Below the pieces are notes generated by a model. That model was not told where the DNA came from and searched no databases. It saw nothing but the letters and a program-made list of their open reading frames with translations. Positions 27,874 through 37,211 of a stretch of DNA of 64,000 nucleotides are shown here, one piece after another. Each line of letters begins with the position of its first letter. Position 1 is the stretch's first letter. The stretch lies in NCBI GenBank assembly GCA_024636975.1, contig JAGXGA010000056.1:27848-91847 (forward strand), given 5' to 3'. Made by a program: the position numbers and the translations under genes. Source of the stretch: Mariniphaga sp. (lineage in GTDB: Bacteria > Bacteroidota > Bacteroidia > Bacteroidales > Prolixibacteraceae).

Positions 27874-28575
27874 ATGGAATTTTTCGACTCAGTATTAATG
27901 GCTGAAGACATAAACTGGAAGACATCACTGATACGAATACTGATAAGTTTTTTTGCAGGTGCCCTGGTGGGGTTGGAGCGCGAATTGAATAACCAGCCTG
28001 CTGGTCTGCGTACGCATATACTTATCAGCATTGGATCAACGTTGGTTATGTTGATATCCATATTTATTACCCAGGTATACGATTCTCCCGGTGACCCCGG
28101 ACGGATAGCCGCACAGGTGGTGTCGGGTATTGGCTTTTTGGGTGCAGGGGCAATATTAAAATTTGGGGCCGATATAAAGGGACTTACTACGGCAGCATCA
28201 ATATGGGCCATGGCAGCTGTAGGGTTGGCAGTAGGTGCCGGAATGTACAGCATTAGCTTCATTGGAGTGGCTGTCATCTTTTTTGCACTTACGGCTATGA
28301 ACATGATTGAGAAACGATTCTTTAAAGAACGTACCCAGCGTAAAATAGAGGTTGTTGTAAAAAAGCGGTTCTCAAGCCTGCAAGAAATTACAGGTGTTCT
28401 TCAGCAACACGATGTGCAAATATACTCTTCGGGATTCGATAGAAATGTAAATGATGCCACCGATAAATTTATCTTCATTGTTGCGGTAACCCGTGAATTA
28501 GATGTTCAGAAATTTGCCGATGACATGGAGCAACATCAGGGAATCGTATCGGTATCGGTTGGGATCTTAAGGTGA
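27874..28575 (+). CDS. MgtC/SapB family membrane protein
   Basis: 233 residues from the ATG at 27874 (a TTG three codons earlier also reads in frame). The family signature LVGLERELNNQPAGLRTH is near residue 31, followed by ISIGSTLVMLIS, GIGFLGAGAILK and GLTTAASIWAMAAVGLAVG, giving four or five membrane helices, then a soluble ACT-like C-terminal domain. MgtC proteins act in adaptation to low Mg2+ and phosphate homeostasis. TAATTTTG at 27839-27846 may be its -7 box. Confidence 0.9.
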   Translation: MEFFDSVLMAEDINWKTSLIRILISFFAGALVGLERELNNQPAGLRTHILISIGSTLVMLISIFITQVYDSPGDPGRIAAQVVSGIGFLGAGAILKFGADIKGLTTAASIWAMAAVGLAVGAGMYSISFIGVAVIFFALTAMNMIEKRFFKERTQRKIEVVVKKRFSSLQEITGVLQQHDVQIYSSGFDRNVNDATDKFIFIVAVTRELDVQKFADDMEQHQGIVSVSVGILR

Positions 28576-28585
28576 GTTGTTTAAA

Positions 28586-29059
28586 TTATTTGCTTGTGGA
28601 CTCAAGCAGTCCTTCGCATGCATCTTCAAGCAAGTCAAGCACTAATTCAAATCCTTCGTCTCCTCCATAATAGGGATCGGGAACTTCAGTATACCCCCAT
28701 TCCTTGCTGAAGTCAGTCACTTTGTGAATTTTCCTGAAATCATCCGGGGTGCGTGCCATCTGCTTTAAATCGGCTACATTCTCATCATCCATTGCTACAA
28801 TCATATCAAACCGGTCGAAATCGGAATCCGGATCGAATTGCCGGCCTATGCTTGTAAGATCATAACCGCGCCGGACGGCATGCTTCTGCATTCTTTTGTC
28901 GGCCGGTTTTCCGACGTGCCATCCACCTGTGCCCGCCGAGTCAATATCATACTTTTCTGACAACCCGTTTTTATTTACCAGGCCTGTAAATACTGCTTCT
29001 GCACTGGGTGAACGACATATATTTCCCATACAAACAAATAGTATTTTTTTAGTGGTCAT
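28586..29059 (-). CDS. Low-molecular-weight protein-tyrosine phosphatase
   Basis: 157 residues from the ATG at 29059, with the catalytic P-loop CMGNICRS (Cys10, CX5R) right after the first strand and the general-acid loop DPYYGG near residue 130. Cytoplasmic. In bacteria such phosphatases often counter tyrosine kinases controlling polysaccharide export or arginine phosphorylation; no kinase gene is adjacent. It lies 54 bp downstream of aroE in the same direction and ends 10 bp from the convergent MgtC gene. Confidence 0.92.
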   Translation of the reverse strand: MTTKKILFVCMGNICRSPSAEAVFTGLVNKNGLSEKYDIDSAGTGGWHVGKPADKRMQKHAVRRGYDLTSIGRQFDPDSDFDRFDMIVAMDDENVADLKQMARTPDDFRKIHKVTDFSKEWGYTEVPDPYYGGDEGFELVLDLLEDACEGLLESTSK

Positions 29060-29113
29060 TTTTAATGAATTTTGTGTATTCCCCATTTCAGTTTAATACT
29101 GTATAATAATATT

Positions 29114-29857
29114 TTAGAGTTGCCAGATTTCATATGAACGGATGGCTTGCCCCAGTAACATATCGTAACCGTTTTTAACTGATGCGCCTTTTTCTTTTCC
29201 TTTTTCCATAAATTTTGTTGTTTCAGGATTGTAAACCAGATCGAACAACAAATGTTTTTTGGTTATGGATTCATAAGGAATGGCGGGAAAGGTTTCTGTT
29301 TTTGGATATGTGCCCAGTGGTGTGGCATTTATAATCAACAGAAATTCTTTCATCAGGTTGCTATCGATATCTTCATACCTGATTTCATTCTCTTTTAGTT
29401 CTTCTATTGAAGCTGAAACAAAGGTAATTCCCAGCTTTGTCAACACAAATTTAATGGCTTTTGATGCACCGCCTGTACCCAGTATCAATGCTTTTTTATG
29501 GTGATCTTTTAATAAAGGTTTTAAAGAACTTTCAAACCCCCAGGTGTCGGTATTGTATCCTTTTAAGTGAATCCGATTGTTTTTGTGTATAATTTTCACC
29601 GTATTAACCGCTCCAACCTTTTCGGCTGCCTCATCAATTTCATCCAAAAAAGGAATAACTTTTTCTTTATACGGTATGGTTACATTCAGTCCAATCAGGT
29701 CCGGATTATTACTTATGATTTTAGGGAATTTTTCAATGCTTTCTATTTCAAAATTAAAATAAGCAGCATCAGTATTTTCTTTTTCAAATTTTTCTGTGAA
29801 AAATTTCTTTGAAAATGAATGCGTCAGCGGATATCCAATTAAACCGTAATGTTTCAT
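29114..29857 (-). CDS. aroE: Shikimate dehydrogenase AroE
   Basis: 247 residues starting at the ATG at 29857, which gives the typical MKHYGLIGYPLTHSFS beginning (an upstream ATG at 29911 adds an atypical leader). Shikimate-binding SFS near 14-16, catalytic lysine in NVTIPYKEKV, NTD in GYNTDTWGF and the NADP-binding ILGTGGASKAI are all present. It reduces 3-dehydroshikimate to shikimate in aromatic amino acid synthesis. Slightly short for the family but complete. Confidence 0.94.
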   Translation of the reverse strand: MKHYGLIGYPLTHSFSKKFFTEKFEKENTDAAYFNFEIESIEKFPKIISNNPDLIGLNVTIPYKEKVIPFLDEIDEAAEKVGAVNTVKIIHKNNRIHLKGYNTDTWGFESSLKPLLKDHHKKALILGTGGASKAIKFVLTKLGITFVSASIEELKENEIRYEDIDSNLMKEFLLIINATPLGTYPKTETFPAIPYESITKKHLLFDLVYNPETTKFMEKGKEKGASVKNGYDMLLGQAIRSYEIWQL

Positions 29858-29936
29858 CTGTCTTTGATATTTTATCTGATATTGACAATAAATTGAAATT
29901 GTTTGAATCACCTGCCAGGAAAATAATTTAATGCTT

Positions 29937-30872
29937 TCATTTTTTTGATGTCAAACCTTCAATTACAAAAATAAGGGCAAATCCGGCAATCGCAAGTATA
30001 ATTGCTCCCATCAGAAAAGGGCTGTTACCCGTAATTTGTTCATATGTTCCCGGCAAAATGTTGGTTTCAGCAAGCGACTTCACTTCACCATGGCGATCGA
30101 TAAATGTTTCGGTTATTTTTTTCCAGGGCCATACTTTATTGAGCGATCCAACCATAAATCCTGCCAAAACAGCAACAGTAAGGTTATGGTAATTTTTCAA
30201 CAGCCACGACAACAGGTTTGAAAAGGCAATAATACCAATAGCGGCGCCAACCATGAAGATGCCTAATACCGCGAAATTCAGATCACCCACTGCATCCAGG
30301 ATAAAACGGTACATGCCAAGCAACACCAGTATAAAACTGCCCGATATACCGGGTAAAATCATCGCACAGATGGCAATGGAACCCGAAAGGAATATGAACC
30401 ACCAGGTAGTGTTTGCTTCCGCAGGTGAAATAATGGTAATGTAAAAGGCTACTGCAATGCCGGCAATTAATGCAATAACACTTTTCCAGTCCCATTCTTT
30501 TATGGCACGGGCAACATAAACTGCTGAGGCAACTATAAGTCCGAAGAAAAATGACCATACCAGGATGGGGTAGTTATGAAGCAGGTAACTCAAACCCTTC
30601 GCCAGTGAAAATATACTGATGGCAATTCCCAGCAGCAATGCAGCCAGAAAGTTGCCATTTACGGCTTTCCAGAAGGCAGCAAGTCTTCCTGTGAACAGCA
30701 GTTTCACTGTTTTCAGGTTAACTGATTTTATGGAATTAATAAGTTCCTCGTATATGCCGGTAATAAAAGCAATGGTGCCTCCCGATACCCCGGGGACCAC
30801 ATCTGCTGCTCCCATGCCCATTCCCTTTAAAACCAATACCAGGTAGTCTTTTGTAGAATTTCTTGTTGTCAT
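29937..30872 (-). CDS. popT: DUF368 undecaprenyl-phosphate translocase (PopT type)
   Basis: 311 residues with eight or more membrane helices and the DUF368 signature GMGMGAADVVPGVSGGTIAFITGIYEELI (about residues 16-44) plus CAMILPGISGSFILVLLG. DUF368 proteins have been shown in other bacteria to recycle undecaprenyl phosphate to the cytoplasmic face of the inner membrane, feeding peptidoglycan and other glycan assembly. The gene is first of a same-strand run with aroE and the phosphatase (gaps about 79 and 54 bp). Confidence 0.88.
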   Translation of the reverse strand: MTTRNSTKDYLVLVLKGMGMGAADVVPGVSGGTIAFITGIYEELINSIKSVNLKTVKLLFTGRLAAFWKAVNGNFLAALLLGIAISIFSLAKGLSYLLHNYPILVWSFFFGLIVASAVYVARAIKEWDWKSVIALIAGIAVAFYITIISPAEANTTWWFIFLSGSIAICAMILPGISGSFILVLLGMYRFILDAVGDLNFAVLGIFMVGAAIGIIAFSNLLSWLLKNYHNLTVAVLAGFMVGSLNKVWPWKKITETFIDRHGEVKSLAETNILPGTYEQITGNSPFLMGAIILAIAGFALIFVIEGLTSKK

Positions 30873-30977
30873 TATTGTTTTTGAATTGATTCTTGGCTAT
30901 CCAATGTTTTTGTTTATCAAAATCTGGAAAGACAAATTAACAAAAAGTAGAGATAGATTGTTAAGAAAAAAAACTGA

Positions 30978-31559
30978 ATGATGATTCTAAGAGGAATATT
31001 TAGCATTTTTTTCATTTCAATATTTTATGGTATGAATGCACAGGTTAATACAAACTCACAGGTAAATTCATTGTCATTGGCAGAAAATGGTCTATTTCCC
31101 AATAATTCTGAATTGCCTGTTTTACTTTATAAAAACATATTCGATTTTGATGATTCAGACCCGGCCTCCACCATCGAAAAAATTTTCTCACAAAATAATT
31201 GGGAAGGTTCCTGGAGGAATGGTATCTATAATTATCATCATTATCACTCCACCGCTCATGAAGCACTGGGCGTTTATTCAGGCTGGGCTGAGGTACAGCT
31301 TGGTGGACCTGAAAATGAAACAGTACGTATTGAAAAGGGCGACCTGGTGATTCTACCTGCCGGCACTGCCCATAAACGTATCAATTCAGGTGACGGTTTT
31401 GCTGTGGTGGGAGCATACCCTGATAACCAAAGCTGGGACATGAACTATGGCAAAGAAGATGAAGCGGATAAAGCTAAGCAGAATATTGATAAGGTTCCGA
31501 TGCCAAAAAATGATCCTGTATTTGGGAAAGATGGCAAATTGTTTTCGTACTGGAATTAA
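30978..31559 (+). CDS. Exported cupin-domain protein
   Basis: 193 residues with a signal peptide (ends GMNAQ, near residue 22) and a single cupin. Metal-site histidines appear in YNYHHYHSTAHEALGVYSG and PAGTAHKRIN; the second cupin motif is GDLVILPAGTAH. YjlB-like cupins look similar but usually lack a signal. Enzymatic activity unknown. It is divergent from popT. Confidence 0.8.
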   Translation: MMILRGIFSIFFISIFYGMNAQVNTNSQVNSLSLAENGLFPNNSELPVLLYKNIFDFDDSDPASTIEKIFSQNNWEGSWRNGIYNYHHYHSTAHEALGVYSGWAEVQLGGPENETVRIEKGDLVILPAGTAHKRINSGDGFAVVGAYPDNQSWDMNYGKEDEADKAKQNIDKVPMPKNDPVFGKDGKLFSYWN

Positions 31560-31723
31560 TTTCTCCCTGTTCGTGTATATTTCTGCAAGTACTTAAGCCA
31601 CCTGTTGGCAAGAGTCAGTATATCAGACTTTATAAGGGTTTCATTTTTGACAGGCAGTAAGCAGAGATAAAAGATGCATGTTTTTTGTCAAAAACCGAAT
31701 TAATTTGTTATTCTTGGCAAGGC

Positions 31724-33565
31724 ATGGATAAAAAAAGTTATACAACAGAAAACAGCAGGTGGCTGCCTACCTCTAAAAAAGAAATGCAGTCGTTAGGGTG
31801 GCAGCAAGCCGACGTAATTCTTTTTACGGGAGATGCTTATGTTGATCATCCTTCATTTGGAGCTGCAGTTATTGGCCGTGTTATGGAAGCCGAAGGTCTT
31901 AAAGTGGCTATTGTACCTCAACCCAACTGGCAGGATGATTTGCGGGATTTCAGGAAACTGGGTACACCCCGATTGTTTTTTGCAGTGACTGCCGGCAACA
32001 TGGATTCAATGGTTAACCATTATACCGCAGGTAAGCGCAAACGGTCTGATGATGCCTATACTCCTGCAGGCAGGGCTGGCCAGCGCCCCGATTATGCTAC
32101 TGTTGTTTATTCGAATATTATTAAACAGCAGTATCCCTCTGTTCCCCTGGTGATTGGGGGCATTGAAGCTTCGCTTCGGAGGGTTACCCATTATGACTAC
32201 TGGTCCGACAGCCTGAAGCCATCCATTCTTGCAGATTCAGGTGCGGACCTGCTGTTTTACGGGATGGGCGAAAAGTCGATCGTTGAATTTATCCGTCTTA
32301 TTCAGCGGGGGGTTCCTTTTAATAACCTTACTACCCTTCCGCAGACGGCTTTCATTGTTGATAAGGAAGAAAACTATCCCTCAAAAAAAGAATGGGACGA
32401 ATTTGAGCTTGCCCCTCATGAGGAGTGCCTGGCGGATAAGAAAAAGTATGCCCGCAACTTCATGCACATAGAGGAGGAATCAAATAAAATGGAGGCCAAA
32501 AAACTGGTGCAGCGAATTGGTAATAAGCAGGTAGTGGTTAATCCACCCTGGCCGGTGTTTCAGGAACATGAAATCGACAGGGTATACGACTTACCTTATA
32601 CACGATTGCCTCACCCGCGTTACAATGGCAAAGGTACCATTCCGGCCTATGAAATGATACGGCATTCAATAAATATACATCGTGGTTGCTTTGGTGGCTG
32701 CACCTTTTGCACCATTTCGGCCCACCAGGGGAAATTTATAGCCAGCCGTTCCGAAGAATCAATACTTAAGGAGGTGGAGCAGGTTACCAAAATGCCTGAT
32801 TTCAAAGGCTACATTTCCGACTTGGGAGGCCCCTCTGCCAATATGTACCGGATGAAAGGCATACATTTGGAAATATGCAAAAAATGCAAACGCCCTTCCT
32901 GCATTTATCCGAAAGTGTGCAAAAATCTGGATACCAGTCATAAGCCAATGCTCGATTTATATGATAAAGTACGTAGCAACCCAAAAATTAAAAAGGCATT
33001 TATAGGCAGTGGCATTCGGTATGATCTGATATTTGAAAAATCGGGGAATGATGATACTGATAAAATTAACCGGCATTACCTGCGTGAGGTAATAAAGAAT
33101 CATGTTTCGGGCAGACTGAAGGTTGCCCCTGAGCATACATCAGAGCAGGTGCTTAAAACAATGCGAAAGCCTTCCTTTAGTCTGTTTCAGAAGCTTGCGC
33201 AGGAGTTCAAAAAAATAAATGCCGAGGAAAATATTGACCAGCAGCTCATACCTTATTTTATATCAAGTCATCCGGGAAGTACCCCTGAAGATATGGCTGA
33301 TTTGGCTATACAAACAAAAAATATGGATTTCCGGCTTGAGCAGGTGCAGGATTTTACACCCACCCCGATGACGCTTGCAACCGTGATTTATTATTCAGGG
33401 TATCATCCATACACCCTCGAAAAGGTATATACTGCCCGCAATCAAAAAGCAAAACTTGAACAACGTAAATTTTTCTTTTGGTATAAACGGGAATACCGGA
33501 AATCAATCATTCAGGAGTTAAAAGCAAAAAAAAGGCAGGATCTTATCGATCAGCTGTTTAAGTAA
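31724..33565 (+). CDS. YgiQ-family radical SAM protein
   Basis: 613 residues from the ATG at 31724 (a TTG at 31685 is in frame but less likely). The N-terminal YgiQ domain has WLPTSKKEM, ADVILFTGDAYVDHPSFG and PSVPLVIGGIEASLRR, typical of B12-binding-like UPF0313 proteins. The iron-sulfur motif CX3CX2C is at 322/326/329 (HRGCFGGCTFC). A further cysteine cluster (CKKCKRPSC) follows. Function unknown in all bacteria to my knowledge. DUF4197 follows after 18 bp. Confidence 0.92.
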   Translation: MDKKSYTTENSRWLPTSKKEMQSLGWQQADVILFTGDAYVDHPSFGAAVIGRVMEAEGLKVAIVPQPNWQDDLRDFRKLGTPRLFFAVTAGNMDSMVNHYTAGKRKRSDDAYTPAGRAGQRPDYATVVYSNIIKQQYPSVPLVIGGIEASLRRVTHYDYWSDSLKPSILADSGADLLFYGMGEKSIVEFIRLIQRGVPFNNLTTLPQTAFIVDKEENYPSKKEWDEFELAPHEECLADKKKYARNFMHIEEESNKMEAKKLVQRIGNKQVVVNPPWPVFQEHEIDRVYDLPYTRLPHPRYNGKGTIPAYEMIRHSINIHRGCFGGCTFCTISAHQGKFIASRSEESILKEVEQVTKMPDFKGYISDLGGPSANMYRMKGIHLEICKKCKRPSCIYPKVCKNLDTSHKPMLDLYDKVRSNPKIKKAFIGSGIRYDLIFEKSGNDDTDKINRHYLREVIKNHVSGRLKVAPEHTSEQVLKTMRKPSFSLFQKLAQEFKKINAEENIDQQLIPYFISSHPGSTPEDMADLAIQTKNMDFRLEQVQDFTPTPMTLATVIYYSGYHPYTLEKVYTARNQKAKLEQRKFFFWYKREYRKSIIQELKAKKRQDLIDQLFK

Positions 33566-33583
33566 ATATAAAAGTATAAAAGC

Positions 33584-34345
33584 ATGAATCGCAAAAAATT
33601 AGTAATCGTTCTCTTGTCTGTTATGGTATTTTCCTCATGTGCCGAATTAATGCAGATTGCACAGGAAGCAGCGGGCGGAGATAAACCATTAACCCAGACT
33701 GAAATTATTGCCGGGTTGAAGGAGGCGCTGGTAGTAGGTACCAATAAATCGGTAAAGACCCTGGGTGTTACGGATGGCTATTACCGTGATGAAGCTGTTA
33801 AGATACTGCTTCCGCCTGAAGCCAATGTTATTATTGAGAACATCGGTAAGATACCTGGAGGGCAGGCTTTGGTCGACGATGTTTTGCTACGCATTAACCG
33901 GGCAGCAGAAGATGCCGTTTCTGAGGCGGCACCGATATTTGTAAACAGCATAAGAAGCATGACAATTAATGATGCCTTTGGCATTTTAAGGGGAGAAAAC
34001 GATGCTGCCACCCAATATCTGCATCGTACAACCTACGACCAGCTTTTCAAGTTGTATACTCCCAAAATTGAAACTTCACTCGACAAGAAACTGGTGGGTA
34101 ATATTTCTACAAGCCAGAGCTGGAATACACTTGTGGGAAGATGGAATGATGTTGCGCGATCGGTGGTAGGACAGGTGGCCGGTCTTAAGCCTGTAGACGT
34201 AAAGCTGGAAGAATACCTTACAGCAAAAGCGCTTGATGGCCTTTTTCTGAAAATTGAAAATGAGGAACAGCTCATCAGAAAAGATCCTGCGGCCAGGGTA
34301 ACCGATATCCTAAAGCGCGTATTTGGCTCAGTTGATGCTTCATGA
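33584..34345 (+). CDS. DUF4197 lipoprotein
   Basis: 253 residues with lipobox MVFSSC (Cys19). The rest matches DUF4197: TQTEIIAGLKEALVVGTNKS, YYRDEAVKILLPPEA and DAFGILRGENDAATQYLH. Such proteins are periplasmic, alpha-helical and uncharacterised. It starts 18 bp after the YgiQ gene, so it probably shares its mRNA. Confidence 0.88.
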   Translation: MNRKKLVIVLLSVMVFSSCAELMQIAQEAAGGDKPLTQTEIIAGLKEALVVGTNKSVKTLGVTDGYYRDEAVKILLPPEANVIIENIGKIPGGQALVDDVLLRINRAAEDAVSEAAPIFVNSIRSMTINDAFGILRGENDAATQYLHRTTYDQLFKLYTPKIETSLDKKLVGNISTSQSWNTLVGRWNDVARSVVGQVAGLKPVDVKLEEYLTAKALDGLFLKIENEEQLIRKDPAARVTDILKRVFGSVDAS

Positions 34346-34489
34346 TCTCTTTTTATTGCTGACGGATATTTTTTTTGTTGTTGGTAATTTCATTTTCGAT
34401 TTTAATTACTACATTGTTTAGCAGGAATTGACTCACTTTTTTAATTATCATTCCTGACATAAGTGTTTCATATACAAAAATTAACTACC

Positions 34490-34906
34490 ATGAGACTTGA
34501 ATTCCAGCGTATAGAAGAGGCCAACGATTTGGTAAACCAATTAATCGAACACCATCCCCATGCTATATTTTTGACCGACCACGATTTTAAAGTTAAATAT
34601 TTTAATAAAGCTTTCCAGGAACTTACCAAAAGCGATAAGGGAGATATTCTTGATCATGAATTTTGTGAAATAATGGGGTGCACCGAGCGTGGAATGGCAA
34701 TAACCCGAAGTGATAATTTTTGCAAGGTTTGCCAGATGAGAGAATTGCTGTCAGGTTCTAATCTTTCGGAACTTACAATGATTCGCGATTTTTACATTCA
34801 TAATAAAGTTGTAACCAAGCATTTACACATAGATGCACACCGCTTGGTGATGCGGGGGCATAAATACCGGTTGGTGGTTATTGAGGACCGGACCCAAAAG
34901 CATTGA
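34490..34906 (+). CDS. Small stand-alone PAS-domain protein with cysteine cluster
   Basis: 138 residues from the ATG at 34490 (a GTG nine codons earlier is possible). The whole protein is one PAS fold: NQLIEHHPHAIFLTDHDFKV, YFNKAFQELT, and the end strands HLHIDAHRLVMRGHKYRLVVIEDRT. Four cysteines (HEFCEIMGC and NFCKVC) in the middle could hold a metal or redox centre. There is no output domain; it may sense redox state and act through a partner. No partner gene adjoins it. Confidence 0.75.
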   Translation: MRLEFQRIEEANDLVNQLIEHHPHAIFLTDHDFKVKYFNKAFQELTKSDKGDILDHEFCEIMGCTERGMAITRSDNFCKVCQMRELLSGSNLSELTMIRDFYIHNKVVTKHLHIDAHRLVMRGHKYRLVVIEDRTQKH

Positions 34907-34935
34907 GAATTTATGGGAGAATAACCACAGTTCAA

Positions 34936-35054
34936 TGTAAAATTTTACTGGCAAAAAACGGAATTCGCGGTAAGAATTAAAAAGAGACAGCAAGTTAGCC
35001 TTGCCTTTACTCCTTAAACTCTTAACGCGAATTCCTAATTAATCCTATTTTACA
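34936..35054. repeat. Nested inverted repeats between convergent genes
   Basis: An outer 8-bp pair TGTAAAAT (34936-34943)/ATTTTACA (35047-35054) encloses an inner pair of 15 bp with one mismatch (34960-34974 and 35021-35035, core GGAATTCGCG/CGCGAATTCC) separated by 46 bp. It occupies most of the gap between the PAS gene and the molybdoenzyme operon. It could be a small mobile element, a structured RNA or a termination region; no target duplication is obvious. Confidence 0.6.
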
Positions 35055-35060
35055 CACTAT

Positions 35061-37211
35061 TTATCCTTTTTCCTTTAAGGCAGCCAGCACCCGTTCAGGG
35101 GTTACCGGCAAACGGAAGACCCTTGCACCGCATGCTTCAAATACTGCATTCGCAACTGCTCCACCCATGCAGATAATGGCTGGTTCGCCTCCTCCCTGTG
35201 GCGGCTCATCCATGGCATCAACAAATGCAGTTTCAATAACCTCCGGGATGTCAGAAAATAATGGAATCTGGTAGTTGCTGAAGTTGTTTGTTTTAACTTC
35301 ACCCCAATCAAATTCTATGTCTTCCATTAATGAATACCCGAGCCCCATGTTTACACATCCCTCGGCCTGTATTATTGCTCCCTGTGGGTTCACTATCTGT
35401 CCCATGTCCTGACCAACCACTGCACGTTTTACCTTCACTTCGCCATTTTGAGTATTGACATCCACTTCAACAATAATGGTTGCAAAAGTACCGGCATCGA
35501 AACCAACAGCAATTCCCCGGCCTGTACCTTTGGGCGGTTTTTCTTTAGTCCAGCCAAATTTATCAGCAGCGACTTTCAGCGAATTAATTGCACGTTGATT
35601 ATTCATGTTTTTTAAACGGAATTCAAGGGGGTCCATGCCAACGCTGTGGGCCATAATGTCGATATGCGATTCCCGGGCAAACGTATTGGTGCTGTTCCCA
35701 GGGGCTCGCCAGGCTCCTGTGCCGAAAGGATGCACATCTTGTCCGTTTAGATTGGTGGTACGGTGGTTCGGAACTTCGTAAAACAGTTCTGTTCCCCGGT
35801 CACCTGCACAATAGATGTCGAAGTCCCACAATTTGATAGCCCCATTTTTTGTAATGCCTGAATTTACTTTTATAACGGCTGCAGGCCGGAACATATCGTA
35901 CATAAATTCTTCGCTGCGATTCCACATCAGCTGAATGGGAGTGCCTTCCACCATTTTTGCCAGCCGTGCAGCTTCAACAGCTTGGCGGTTATATATTTTA
36001 CCTCCAAAACCGCCACCCAAAAATATTTGTTTGATGTGAACGTCTTCTTTTGGAATTCCTAGCTTTTCTGCCACTTCCTGACGCGTACCAAAGGGAGTTT
36101 GCGATGAGGCCCACATAGTTATTTTGCCGTCTTCATAAATGGCAGTTGCTGAATGCGGTTCTATGGATGCATGCGCCTTATAACCATCGTGGTATTCATG
36201 CTCAAAAGTTAGTTCCGATTCATTCTTACCGGTTTCCAGATCACCTCCCTCATATCTTACCCTTCTGTTGGTAGCAGTCTTTTTTATATGCTCAAAAATA
36301 CTTTCATTATCAGCCTTTGATGGAAGTTTCTCCCATTCGGCTTTCACCAAAAATCGTGTACGCTCTGCTGTTTCAGGATTCTCATGAAGGATGGCAATCA
36401 GGTCATCATCTTTTTTTATCTGGATGCCTTCAATCTTTTCGGCTGCCGAAGTATCTACCGAAAGTAGCTTTGAACCGTGGGCATCAGGCCTGATAATGGC
36501 TGCATACAGCATGCCGGGCAGACGCATGTCAGCACTGTATAAGGCTTTACCTGTTACTTTCTCAACTGCATCTCTCCTGTGAAATGATTTTCCGATTACA
36601 TTAAATTCATCTGACTTTTTTAGCTCTGGTTTTTCTGAAACCGATTGAATGATCTTCTGACCGTTTGTAAGTTCAGCATAGCTGATGCTTTTGCTGCTGT
36701 CGTTCTTATAGGTTATTTTCCCGTTAGATGCATTTAATTGGTCAACAGGCACTTCAAGTTTTTCTGAAGCCAGTTTTTTTAATACCTCCCGTGCTTCGGC
36801 AGCTGCTGCCCTTATAAGCGGTTCGTGGAACCGGGTGGTGAGCGAACCCCAGGTGCCATCATCATGTGGGCACAGGTTGGTATCTCCCAATATCATATCC
36901 ACCTGGCTGATGTCCACTTCCAGTTCATCAGCAAGCGCCTGCGCAAGTGAGGTGTTTATTCCCTGGCCCATTTCTATTTTGCCGGAGTAGCATTCAACTC
37001 GTCCGTCTTCCTTTACCCTGAGAAAGGCATTAAACTGCGGGATGTCATCTTGATCAAGGCTTTTATAGCCCACCCGGAAAGCCAGCTGGCTCAACGAAAA
37101 AACAATGATAACGCCGCCTCCCAGATTCTTCAGAAACTCACGCCTGTTTACCTGTGTCGGTGGCGTATTCACATCATGGAAATAGAAACTGTCAATTTTA
37201 TCTGCTTTCAT
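35061..37211 (-). CDS. Molybdenum hydroxylase large subunit (IorB-like, aldehyde oxidase/xanthine dehydrogenase family)
   Basis: 716 residues of the molybdopterin-binding subunit. The N-terminus carries a twin-arginine-like motif NRREFLKNLGGG (22-33) followed by a hydrophobic segment, suggesting Tat export or membrane anchoring. Family motifs: GKIEMGQGINTSLAQALADEL, KQIFLGGGFGGKIYNRQAVEAA, GTGAWRAPGNSTNTFARE and a C-terminal GGGEPAIICMGGAVANAV containing the catalytic-type glutamate. Such enzymes oxidise aldehydes or N-heterocycles. The small 2Fe-2S subunit is encoded just upstream with an ATGA overlap; no FAD subunit is present, as in isoquinoline 1-oxidoreductase. Substrate unknown. Confidence 0.88.
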   Translation of the reverse strand: MKADKIDSFYFHDVNTPPTQVNRREFLKNLGGGVIIVFSLSQLAFRVGYKSLDQDDIPQFNAFLRVKEDGRVECYSGKIEMGQGINTSLAQALADELEVDISQVDMILGDTNLCPHDDGTWGSLTTRFHEPLIRAAAAEAREVLKKLASEKLEVPVDQLNASNGKITYKNDSSKSISYAELTNGQKIIQSVSEKPELKKSDEFNVIGKSFHRRDAVEKVTGKALYSADMRLPGMLYAAIIRPDAHGSKLLSVDTSAAEKIEGIQIKKDDDLIAILHENPETAERTRFLVKAEWEKLPSKADNESIFEHIKKTATNRRVRYEGGDLETGKNESELTFEHEYHDGYKAHASIEPHSATAIYEDGKITMWASSQTPFGTRQEVAEKLGIPKEDVHIKQIFLGGGFGGKIYNRQAVEAARLAKMVEGTPIQLMWNRSEEFMYDMFRPAAVIKVNSGITKNGAIKLWDFDIYCAGDRGTELFYEVPNHRTTNLNGQDVHPFGTGAWRAPGNSTNTFARESHIDIMAHSVGMDPLEFRLKNMNNQRAINSLKVAADKFGWTKEKPPKGTGRGIAVGFDAGTFATIIVEVDVNTQNGEVKVKRAVVGQDMGQIVNPQGAIIQAEGCVNMGLGYSLMEDIEFDWGEVKTNNFSNYQIPLFSDIPEVIETAFVDAMDEPPQGGGEPAIICMGGAVANAVFEACGARVFRLPVTPERVLAALKEKG

